Positions 26,298-34,059 of a stretch of DNA of 64,000 nucleotides are shown here, in pieces. The notes beneath the pieces are model-generated. The model saw nothing but the letters and a program-made list of their open reading frames with translations. It was not told the origin of the DNA and made no database searches. This DNA comes from Lewinellaceae bacterium (lineage in GTDB: Bacteria > Bacteroidota > Bacteroidia > Chitinophagales > Saprospiraceae), in assembly GCA_016716135.1 (NCBI GenBank), contig JADJWX010000011.1, positions 220,663-284,662 of the forward strand, written 5' to 3'. Each line of letters begins with the position of its first letter. The stretch's first letter is position 1. The position numbers were made by a program, and so were the translations under genes.

Positions 26298-27530
26298 TTA
26301 AACAGACGAGCCCGCAATGGCTTGTTGCCTGGGTCGCATCCGATGATATTGTTCCAGCAGGCGCCGGGCAACTTCGAGGTTGTCGTAATTTTCGGTACAA
26401 AAAGCCTGGGCGCGGCGGCCCATCTGCACCAGGTTATCCCCCTGGTTGTAGCACCATTGAATGGCGCTTTGGAAATCTTCGGGCCGGTCGGCTATCAGAG
26501 CCTCTTTGCCATTCCGGGCCTCAACGCCTTCCAAACCGATGGAAGTAGACAGGATCACTTTTCCAAGCGCCATACCTTCCAGAATTTTTGCCCGCATACC
26601 GCTACCGGCCAGCAAGGGAACAACCATGATGCTGTGCTGATTAATGAATGTGGCGGCATCCGGCACTTCTCCGTGAACATGCACCCGGGGCAGTTTGAGC
26701 CGGCGCAGCCAGTCGGGGGTGTTGCGGCCCGCAATGTGGAAATGCAGCTTTGGGAAATTGGGTTCGAGTACCGGTTGCCAGACCTTTTTCAGAAACCAAT
26801 CCAGCCCTTCGATATTCGGCATCCAATCCAGCGACCCGATAAAGCCCAGGCTGAGCGGCCGTTGGAAACTGCTTTCGTCCGGCAGATAATCCAGGCAATC
26901 CAACCCGATCGGCATCGCCATCGCGTTTTTTTTCAGCCCCAGGTTTTGGAAGCGCCGGACGTCGCGTTCGGTAATGCCCACCAGCAGGTCGCAGGTATTC
27001 AATTGGCCGACCTCATACTTTTTCAGCCGTGGGGTAATGGTGTTCAGGTACCATTTTTTTAAGGGATTGCTGTTGACTGCCACGCGTTCCCAAATCTCAT
27101 GTTCCACATTGTGGGTGCGCAGGGCGACCAGCGCGTTGGAGTATTTGCGGATAATGGGAATATAAGGTGCGAGATACAGTGTTTCCAGTTGAATGACGTC
27201 AAATTGATCTTGTTGCAGGATTTCAATCAATTTATTGGCAAAATCTTCGTTTTCAAAACGTTGGATATGAAAGGAACGGTCGGAAAATAAATTGGCCAGT
27301 GCGGCCAGTGGTCGGATATGGTTGTCGATATCGACGGTGTGAATCGCGTTGTAATGATCGAATTCGGCCGGGAGATGTGCGGGGTCAAACCAGTGTTTGC
27401 TGGTGTTCATGGCCAAAAGCGTAACCTCGTTGTCCAGTTTGTGGAAGGCCCGGGCCAGATACGTAACAGCAATACTTTCGCCGTCTTTCAACGGAAAGGG
27501 GAATTTTTTACAGAGTTGCAGGATCTTCAT
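26298..27530 (-). CDS. GT4-type glycosyltransferase
   Basis: A 410-residue GT-B glycosyltransferase. The start MKILQLCKKFPFPLKDGES contains the family's Pro/Gly loop; the C-terminal half has LGFIGSLDWMPNIEGLDWFL, HIAGRN, VHGEVPD and the donor-site motif VPLLAGSGMRAKILEGMALGK with the conserved Glu. The donor and acceptor are unknown; capsule, exopolysaccharide or LPS modification are possibilities. The gene is divergent from the lolD-like gene and is followed 13 bases later by the type-B-sorted secreted protein. Confidence 0.88.
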   Translation of the reverse strand: MKILQLCKKFPFPLKDGESIAVTYLARAFHKLDNEVTLLAMNTSKHWFDPAHLPAEFDHYNAIHTVDIDNHIRPLAALANLFSDRSFHIQRFENEDFANKLIEILQQDQFDVIQLETLYLAPYIPIIRKYSNALVALRTHNVEHEIWERVAVNSNPLKKWYLNTITPRLKKYEVGQLNTCDLLVGITERDVRRFQNLGLKKNAMAMPIGLDCLDYLPDESSFQRPLSLGFIGSLDWMPNIEGLDWFLKKVWQPVLEPNFPKLHFHIAGRNTPDWLRRLKLPRVHVHGEVPDAATFINQHSIMVVPLLAGSGMRAKILEGMALGKVILSTSIGLEGVEARNGKEALIADRPEDFQSAIQWCYNQGDNLVQMGRRAQAFCTENYDNLEVARRLLEQYHRMRPRQQAIAGSSV

Positions 27531-27669
27531 GGCAGCGGACTTTGTTCAGGTGCTTTTCAAACCAAAGCAGCCCAAAACACGGGCGGCGAATGTAGGGCAG
27601 AAAGGCCAATCCTTAAAAATCATTCTGTTATGTTTTTATCAATTTTCGGGGCAGTGGCGTTCTTGTGGC

Positions 27670-27677
27670 TATCTTTG
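27670..27677 (+). promoter_or_regulatory. Bacteroidetes-type -7 promoter element
   Basis: TATCTTTG matches TAnnTTTG and lies 105 bases before the ATG of the LolD-like ATPase gene. Confidence 0.45.
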
Positions 27678-27781
27678 CCCGGTTTTCCCGAGGTAGTTGT
27701 TCGTGTATTGCCGGCGTTAATTTCTGTGCACAACTTCCTTGTAGCTTCGTAAATCGTAATTCGCAGATCGAAAATTGTCCG

Positions 27782-28438
27782 ATGGTAATATTACAAGCCC
27801 AAAACATTCACAAAGCATTCGGGAAGTTAGAAATCCTGAAAGGAGTAAACGTTGCGGTTTCCAGGGGCGAAGTTGTCAGCATTGTCGGAAAATCGGGTGC
27901 GGGCAAAAGCACGCTCTTGCATATTCTGGGAACATTGGACAATGCCGACCGGGGCGAACTTCGGATCAATGAAACCCAGGTTCGTGGCCTTGGAGGGCGC
28001 CAACTTGCCGGATTTCGAAACCGCCACATCGGTTTTGTATTTCAGTTTCACCATTTGCTTCCCGAGTTTACGGCCGAAGAAAACGTGTGTATCCCCGGAT
28101 TTATACAAAAACGCCCGGAAAATGCCGTCCGGAAACGGGCTGCCGAATTGCTCGATTACCTGGGTTTGTCCGACCGGCTTTCGCACAAACCCTCCGAATT
28201 GAGCGGCGGCGAACAACAACGGGTGGCTGTGGCTCGTGCCTTGATCAATCAACCGGATATCATTTTTGCAGACGAGCCAACCGGCAACCTCGACAGCGCT
28301 GCTTCCCAGGACCTGCATCAACTGATCCGGCGGCTCAGCAATGAGTACAACCAGACATTTGTAATTGTTACGCACAACAAAGAACTTGCCGACCTTTCCG
28401 ATCGCTGCCTGGAAATGCGCGATGGATTATTAGTCTAA
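27782..28438 (+). CDS. lolD: LolD-type ABC transporter ATP-binding protein
   Basis: A 218-residue ABC ATPase of the LolD/MacB group, which powers release of lipoproteins from the inner membrane. Visible: Walker A GKSGAGKST (about residues 36-44), the Q-loop at FVFQFHHLLPEFTAEENV typical of LolD, signature LSGGEQQRVAVARAL, Walker B IIFADEPTGNLD and switch His in VTHNKEL. The start is the ATG at 27782; the longer frame upstream reads through the promoter. The permease LolC/E is not in this window. The alkaline phosphatase gene begins 12 bases later, so the two are likely cotranscribed. Confidence 0.88.
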   Translation: MVILQAQNIHKAFGKLEILKGVNVAVSRGEVVSIVGKSGAGKSTLLHILGTLDNADRGELRINETQVRGLGGRQLAGFRNRHIGFVFQFHHLLPEFTAEENVCIPGFIQKRPENAVRKRAAELLDYLGLSDRLSHKPSELSGGEQQRVAVARALINQPDIIFADEPTGNLDSAASQDLHQLIRRLSNEYNQTFVIVTHNKELADLSDRCLEMRDGLLV

Positions 28439-28450
28439 CTTGTAAAAACG

Positions 28451-29566
28451 ATGCTCCCTAAAATTCTGCTGCCTGTTCTGCTGCTTTTTTTAGCCTGCCA
28501 TTCCACCACAGGTGTTTCGGCGGGTGGGGCTGCTGTATCCATGGCCGAACGGCCAAAAAATATCATCTTGCTTATTGGCGATGGTATGGCAACCGCCCAG
28601 GTGTCAGCAGGCGTTTACTGGAAAGGAGCCGGCAAGTCTGTTTGGGACCGGTTTCCCGTGGTCGGTTTTCACAAAAGCCATTCCTACGACGAACGCGTAA
28701 CCGACTCCGCAGCCGGTGCAACAGCGTTTGCCTGCGGGCAAAAAACTAAAAACAACGGGATCGGGATCGTCCCTCCGGATTATGGCCCATGTTTAACTAT
28801 CCTGGAAGAGCTGGATGCCCGCGGCTGGGCGACAGGCATGGTTGTATCCAGTTCGGCTACCCATGCAACACCGGCCAGCTTTATTGCTCATGTCGATATC
28901 CGGGCTTTCACCGAAGCGATTGCCGACGATTTTTTGAAAACACCCATCGACTGTTTTGTCGGAGGTGGCAAGGGATATTTTGATGACCGGCCGGATCATA
29001 AAAACCTGCTGGATTCTTTGGATGCCCGCGGCTATGTTGTCCGGACGGGCTATGGTTTCAACCGGCTTCCGTTGGATGGCTCGGCGCCATTTATGCTCTT
29101 CACGGCCGACAGGGAGCCACCCGCGGCGTCGAATGGTCGAAATTACATGCCTACGGCCGTTGAGAAAGTGTGTTCCTATTTGGAAAAAAGAAGCCGCCGG
29201 GGCTTTTTCCTCATGGTTGAAGGCAGCCAGATTGACTGGGCATTGCATTCCAATGATCCAAATTGGCTGAAAGCCGAAATGATGGATTTTGATGCGACTG
29301 TTCAGGCCGCGCTGCGCTTTGCCGAATCCAATGGCGAAACACTGGTCATCGTTACCGGCGACCATGAATGCGGCGGCCTGGGACTCAATGATGCAAGCCG
29401 CTGGCAGTTTGAGCCAACCTTCACCGCCCGCCTGCATTCGGCTACCATGGTGCCTGTTTTTGCCTTCGGGCCCAAAGCAGCGCTGTTTTCCGGAATTTAT
29501 GAAAATACCGCGATCTATTATAAAATGTGGTCAGCCCTGGGAACCGATAAAGTCGAATCAAAATAA
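28451..29566 (+). CDS. Alkaline phosphatase, predicted lipoprotein
   Basis: A 371-residue PhoA-superfamily phosphomonoesterase. A lipobox (LFLAC, Cys16) follows a hydrophobic signal, so the protein is probably a periplasmic or surface lipoprotein. Metal Asp44 lies in LLIGDGMA, the nucleophile Ser86 in DSAAGATAF, and further metal ligands in SSATHATPASF, VEGSQIDWALH and VTGDHECGG. It would free inorganic phosphate from organic esters. It is shorter than E. coli PhoA (about 450 residues in the mature form), as many of the environmental homologues are. Confidence 0.9.
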   Translation: MLPKILLPVLLLFLACHSTTGVSAGGAAVSMAERPKNIILLIGDGMATAQVSAGVYWKGAGKSVWDRFPVVGFHKSHSYDERVTDSAAGATAFACGQKTKNNGIGIVPPDYGPCLTILEELDARGWATGMVVSSSATHATPASFIAHVDIRAFTEAIADDFLKTPIDCFVGGGKGYFDDRPDHKNLLDSLDARGYVVRTGYGFNRLPLDGSAPFMLFTADREPPAASNGRNYMPTAVEKVCSYLEKRSRRGFFLMVEGSQIDWALHSNDPNWLKAEMMDFDATVQAALRFAESNGETLVIVTGDHECGGLGLNDASRWQFEPTFTARLHSATMVPVFAFGPKAALFSGIYENTAIYYKMWSALGTDKVESK

Positions 29567-29636
29567 ATAAGGCAACCTGTCTGACAACTTACCGTTTTGT
29601 CATTTGCCAAATCACCCCTTGGATAAAATTCTTGTG

Positions 29637-29644
29637 TACTTTTG
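29637..29644 (+). promoter_or_regulatory. Bacteroidetes-type promoter for the phosphohexomutase gene
   Basis: TACTTTTG matches TAnnTTTG, with a TTG at 29619-29621 in a plausible -33 position. It lies 80 bases before the TTG start at 29725 and inside the open frame extending upstream, which is evidence against an earlier start. Confidence 0.55.
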
Positions 29645-29724
29645 CCTACCAGCAAATTGGTATTCTTTATTCCCGCCCCCCGTTTTCAGGCTGCTCAACC
29701 GTTAACCTAAACGCAACGCCAACC

Positions 29725-31104
29725 TTGCCACTTATTAAATCAATCTCCGGTTTCCGGGGCACCATTGGTGGGCGCCCGGGCGAAAATCTTACTCCGCAGG
29801 ATATTGTTGAATGCACAGCAGGCTTCGGCCAATGGATCCTGGACACCACCGGTAACGCCACAATCGTCGTCGGCCGCGACGGCCGCATCTCCGGCGAAAT
29901 TGTCAGCAATCTCGCCATCAGCACCTTGCGCAGCATGGGTATTTCCGTGGTGGATCTCGGGCTCAGCACCACGCCGACGGTTGAACTGGCCGTCCCGGAG
30001 GAAAATGCCGGCGGCGGAATTATTTTCACCGCCAGCCATAACCCGCAGGAATGGAACGCCCTCAAGTTGCTCAACCACAAAGGCGAATTCATCAGTGCGG
30101 AAGACGGCGCTGCGGTGCTGGCGCGGGTGGCAGAGGGCAATATTGTTTATGCGCCGGTTGACAAATTGGGGGGGTATCGCACCGAGGCCGGGTACATTGC
30201 GCGGCATATTGAAAAAATACTGGCGCTGCCGCTTGTGGATGTTGCGGCGGTCAAAGCCAAAAAATTCCGGATTGTGGTGGATGCGATAAACTCCACCGGC
30301 GCGCTTGCCGTTCCGCCCCTGCTCGAAGCGATGGGCTGCGAAGTAAGCTTGCTCAATGGCGAAATTAACGGCCATTTTGCCCACAACCCCGAACCGTTGA
30401 AACGAAACCTGGGCCAATTGTCGACGGAAGTGCGCATGCAAAAAGCGCAATTGGGCATTGCGGTTGACCCGGATGTCGACCGGCTGGTGTTCATGTGTGA
30501 AGACGGCGAATTGTTCGGTGAGGAATATACCCTGGTGGCTGTTGCTGATTATGTGTTGTCGAAACGGGGCGGTGGAAACACCGTTTCGAATTTGTCTTCC
30601 ACCCGTGCCCTGCGCGACATCACCGAAAAACACGGCGGGACCTACCATGCCGCAGCCGTCGGCGAGGTGAATGTGGTACATAAAATGAAGGCGGTGAAAG
30701 CAGTGATCGGCGGCGAAGGCAATGGCGGCGTGATCCTGCCCGAGCTGCACTACGGCCGCGATGCCCTCGTGGGCATTGCCCTCTTTTTGAGCCATTTAGC
30801 CCATTCGGGCAAACAAATATCGACGCTGCGGCAAACCTACCCGGACTATCAAATGGCCAAGAATAAACTTGAATTATCGGCCGATCTGGACTTAAACAAG
30901 ATTTTCGAGGCACTTCGTGCCAAATACCGGAATGAACAAATCAATACCGAAGACGGACTAAAAATCGATTTTGAAAGCGGCTGGGTCCATCTGCGCCCTT
31001 CCAACACCGAACCGATCGTTCGGGTGTACGCGGAAAGCAAATCGGCCGTGATCGCTGAAAATCTGGCGCGCAAGATTATGCAAGATGTACAGGGGTTTCG
31101 TTAG
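29725..31104 (+). CDS. glmM: Phosphoglucosamine/phosphomannomutase family protein
   Basis: A 459-residue alpha-D-phosphohexomutase. Phospho-Ser104 lies in TASHNPQEWNALK, the Mg2+ loop is DPDVDR, the sugar-binding loop is GEGNGGVI and the phosphate-binding loop is RPSNTEPIVR. The GEGNGG loop, rather than GEQSGH, is the variant found in archaeal and Bacteroidota enzymes, so glucosamine-1-phosphate synthesis is likely but phosphomannose is possible. I use the TTG at 29725 because homologues begin at xLIKSISGxRGTIGG; the frame extends to 29632 but covers the promoter. Confidence 0.85.
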   Translation: MPLIKSISGFRGTIGGRPGENLTPQDIVECTAGFGQWILDTTGNATIVVGRDGRISGEIVSNLAISTLRSMGISVVDLGLSTTPTVELAVPEENAGGGIIFTASHNPQEWNALKLLNHKGEFISAEDGAAVLARVAEGNIVYAPVDKLGGYRTEAGYIARHIEKILALPLVDVAAVKAKKFRIVVDAINSTGALAVPPLLEAMGCEVSLLNGEINGHFAHNPEPLKRNLGQLSTEVRMQKAQLGIAVDPDVDRLVFMCEDGELFGEEYTLVAVADYVLSKRGGGNTVSNLSSTRALRDITEKHGGTYHAAAVGEVNVVHKMKAVKAVIGGEGNGGVILPELHYGRDALVGIALFLSHLAHSGKQISTLRQTYPDYQMAKNKLELSADLDLNKIFEALRAKYRNEQINTEDGLKIDFESGWVHLRPSNTEPIVRVYAESKSAVIAENLARKIMQDVQGFR

Positions 31105-31115
31105 AGGGTATTTTT

Positions 31116-31123
31116 TACCTTTG
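31116..31123 (+). promoter_or_regulatory. Bacteroidetes-type -7 promoter element
   Basis: TACCTTTG matches TAnnTTTG and lies 62 bases before the ATG of the cysteine desulfurase gene. Confidence 0.5.
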
Positions 31124-31184
31124 CAGTGCTACAAAACACTGTACACCCTCACCTGCCGAAAGGCACGTTCCACCACCCAGATTT

Positions 31185-32351
31185 ATGAAAAGAGTCTATT
31201 TTGACAATGCCGCCACAACCCCAGTTTCCGAAGCGGTGATCGACGCTATGGTCCCGGTTTTGCGCGACCAATTCGGCAATCCTTCCAGTATTCACGCTGA
31301 AGGACGCAGCGTGCGCAGCCTGCTCGAAACGGCACGAAAAACCGTTGCACATTGTATCGGCGCCGGCACGGCCGATATTTTCTTCACTTCCGGCGGTACC
31401 GAAAGCAACAACATGGCTATCAAATGCGCCGTGCGCGACCTTGGCGTACAGCGTATTATCAGCAGCCCGACCGAACACCATTGCGGCTTGCACACCATCG
31501 AATCCATGGAAAAGTTTCAAGGCGTTGAAGTCGTCTGGTTGCCCGTGGATGCGCGGGGCCGGGTAAGCCTGGAGGCACTTGAGCAGGCATTGGTGAGTAA
31601 GCCCAGTAAAAAAACACTGGTGTCGTTGATGCATGCCAACAACGAAATCGGAACTATGCTGGACCTGGAGCAGGTTTCTGCCATCTGCCGGCAACACGGC
31701 GCCTTGTTCCATACGGATACGGTGCAGTCTGTCGGCCACTTTCCGATCGATGTCCAGCAAATTCCGGTAAGTTTTCTTTCCGGTGCTGCGCACAAGTTTC
31801 ACGGTCCGAAAGGCGTCGGGTTCATTTACATCAATCCGGATAATCCGATCCAACCGTTTATCGACGGTGGCGGCCAGGAACGCAATATGCGGGGCGGCAC
31901 GGAAAACGTTTACGGCATTGTCGGGCTGGCCAAAGCGCTTGAGCTGGCCACTGCCGATATGGATGCCCGCTCCGGGCACATACAGGAGGTGCGACAATAC
32001 CTGATGGACCGGCTTTTGGAGACTTTTGAAGGCATCCATTTTAACGGCGATTACGACGGCCGGTACCTGTACACGGTGTTGAATGTATCGTTTCCGCCAT
32101 CACCTAAAAATGAGATACTGTTGCTCAGCCTGGATATTGCCGGCGTGAGCGCATCGGGCGGCAGCGCCTGTTCCAGCGGCGCGGAAGCCGGCAGCCACGT
32201 GCTCACCGCCATTGGCGCCGACCCGGAACACAAAAGCATCCGCTTTTCCTTTTCGCACTACAACACCCGCGCTGATGTTGATTTTTTAATTGAAAAACTG
32301 AAATCAATTTTGCCCGAACTGGTTCGGGCTGAGGCGGTGGTTGGAGGGTGA
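31185..32351 (+). CDS. Cysteine desulfurase (NifS/IscS family)
   Basis: A 388-residue PLP enzyme that moves sulfur from cysteine for Fe-S clusters or thio-modified tRNA. It has the DNAATTP start, FTSGGTESNN, TEHHC, the PLP Lys204 in AAHKFHGPKG, and the catalytic loop Cys329 in GSACSSGAEAGSHVL, a class I IscS/NifS-type loop. There are no isc or suf genes next to it in this window. It converges on the GWxTD gene 19 bases away. Confidence 0.92.
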   Translation: MKRVYFDNAATTPVSEAVIDAMVPVLRDQFGNPSSIHAEGRSVRSLLETARKTVAHCIGAGTADIFFTSGGTESNNMAIKCAVRDLGVQRIISSPTEHHCGLHTIESMEKFQGVEVVWLPVDARGRVSLEALEQALVSKPSKKTLVSLMHANNEIGTMLDLEQVSAICRQHGALFHTDTVQSVGHFPIDVQQIPVSFLSGAAHKFHGPKGVGFIYINPDNPIQPFIDGGGQERNMRGGTENVYGIVGLAKALELATADMDARSGHIQEVRQYLMDRLLETFEGIHFNGDYDGRYLYTVLNVSFPPSPKNEILLLSLDIAGVSASGGSACSSGAEAGSHVLTAIGADPEHKSIRFSFSHYNTRADVDFLIEKLKSILPELVRAEAVVGG

Positions 32352-32370
32352 AAACCTAACCTGACAGGTT

Positions 32371-33837
32371 TTAAAAATCTTCAAAATAGGTGCGTGCCAA
32401 ACGCCCGACATTGCGCTGCATGGTGGTAGCGTCGTGATAATTATCCCCTTCAATTTGTGTACCGGCGTTGCGCTTGTACAGGTCAACCTCCCAGCGCGGG
32501 TTGTTGATTTCGCCCCGGGCATTGGAATGCAACAGGATAAAGTCGGCGCCGGCCAGCGTCGGGTTGTAAAACAGGAATTTGACGTTGGTCTGTCTGGTTT
32601 TTGGAAAATCGTAATATACCCAGATTTCATACGGCGGCGCGCTGGGGTCGTCTTCCACGCGAATGAGGTCGTCAGGCCTGCCATACCGCATGTACGTTCG
32701 GCCGCGGTCAGTTTCGAAGCCGTAGCGGAATCCACTGTGAAATTGCAGGTCGGCCGCGCCGGCTACTTTCATGTAATCGAGGTAGGCCTGTTCGGGATTG
32801 TTCGGGTCTTCCCGGACAAAATGACGGAACAGGAAAAAGCGCATAGCATTCAGGTCGCTGCCCTGCAGGATGTCTTTTAATATTTCTGAGTCATCTCCCA
32901 GCAGGAGCGGAGAAATAGCGCGCAGGCTGAACCGCAGATTTTCCTCATTCAGGTCGTTTACAAATTGTTTTTCCACCACATCAGCGGTGAGCGCCTCTTC
33001 CGGCACATCGAGAAAGGGATTGGAACGCTGGAATTCGATTTTTCGGCTCGCCAATAATTCATTGATTTCATTGCGCACTTCGACGGTTAGGAAATAGTTC
33101 CCGCTTTTCAATTTGCTGATGTTCATCGGCACAATAATCGCGTCGATTGCGGAGGGCTTTTTGCGCTGGCTCCCGGATGAGACAATCTCAGTTACCCCGT
33201 TTTCCAGATTTTTTTCAACCAGATAGCGGACCATGTAGGCTGCCTCTTTCACCACCTTGCCCGTGTGATATATTTCGGCATAAAAAGCAAGCATCGTGGC
33301 CGCCCGGTCATAAAACCGGAAGGGCAGCGGCTCCAGGAAATAGCCGTTTTTGGTGAATGGATTGTCCGAGTTATCCGGTTTGAAACTGCGCAACAACAGC
33401 AACTCAGACAGATAAGCGCCGGTGTCCAGATCAACGTTGAGCGGGGCGCTGAAGGCGCCGGTGTTGCTTGCATCGTGCATGTCTTCAAACGTGATTTCGA
33501 GGCTGTAAGTGCCCGGTTGCAGGTACAGTCTTTTGACATCGAGCAGGTTTTGCGGGCCGCGCACCAGCGGACTGTTCAACAGGTATTTTTCGAAATTGAC
33601 CACATTCTCTCCCTGTTTGATCAGGATGAGTGTTTCCACCCCGGCTTGCAGGTAGGTGCTGTCGGCAGGTTTGAAGGTTACGGAGGCGGCAGCAATTTCG
33701 ATGTTGATTTCCAGGTAGGGTTTTTCCGGCGTTGCATAAATACAGTAGGCAACACCCGCATCAAGCGCACGGGCAATGCCCGGAAGAAATACCAGCAAAA
33801 GTACCAACAGGTGCAAAAAATGTGTTTTGTGTTTCAT
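32371..33837 (-). CDS. GWxTD-domain exported protein
   Basis: A 488-residue protein with a signal peptide (FLHLLVLLLVFLPGIARA, residues about 8-25). The C-terminal third holds the GWxTD-type region common in Bacteroidota and other FCB bacteria: FRYGFETDRGRTYMRYGRPDD, then YEIWVYYDFP and FLFYN. The Trp of the eponymous motif is replaced by Phe (GFETD). The family's role is unknown; a periplasmic or outer-membrane-associated function is likely. Confidence 0.82.
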   Translation of the reverse strand: MKHKTHFLHLLVLLLVFLPGIARALDAGVAYCIYATPEKPYLEINIEIAAASVTFKPADSTYLQAGVETLILIKQGENVVNFEKYLLNSPLVRGPQNLLDVKRLYLQPGTYSLEITFEDMHDASNTGAFSAPLNVDLDTGAYLSELLLLRSFKPDNSDNPFTKNGYFLEPLPFRFYDRAATMLAFYAEIYHTGKVVKEAAYMVRYLVEKNLENGVTEIVSSGSQRKKPSAIDAIIVPMNISKLKSGNYFLTVEVRNEINELLASRKIEFQRSNPFLDVPEEALTADVVEKQFVNDLNEENLRFSLRAISPLLLGDDSEILKDILQGSDLNAMRFFLFRHFVREDPNNPEQAYLDYMKVAGAADLQFHSGFRYGFETDRGRTYMRYGRPDDLIRVEDDPSAPPYEIWVYYDFPKTRQTNVKFLFYNPTLAGADFILLHSNARGEINNPRWEVDLYKRNAGTQIEGDNYHDATTMQRNVGRLARTYFEDF

Positions 33838-34059
33838 AGCAGAACCGTTTTTGTGTTTAAAAAGCAGGCTTGAAAGTCAGGTTTCTAAAACCGGATCGGA
33901 AAACTGTTTTTGGGAAAAGTCAGGCTTCCAAACCTGAATATTGCGATAAATTGCCGAAAAGACTAAAATCCAAAAAAGGATAGGATAATTCTGGCAAAAG
34001 GAGTCGCATTTTCCAAGTGTTTTTCAGCAACTCATATCCCGCAGTAACACCAAAAATTG

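Noticed and set aside
29632..29724. N-terminal extension of the phosphohexomutase
   Set aside because: It covers a -7 promoter element and has no similarity to family N-termini, which begin at the LIKSISG segment.
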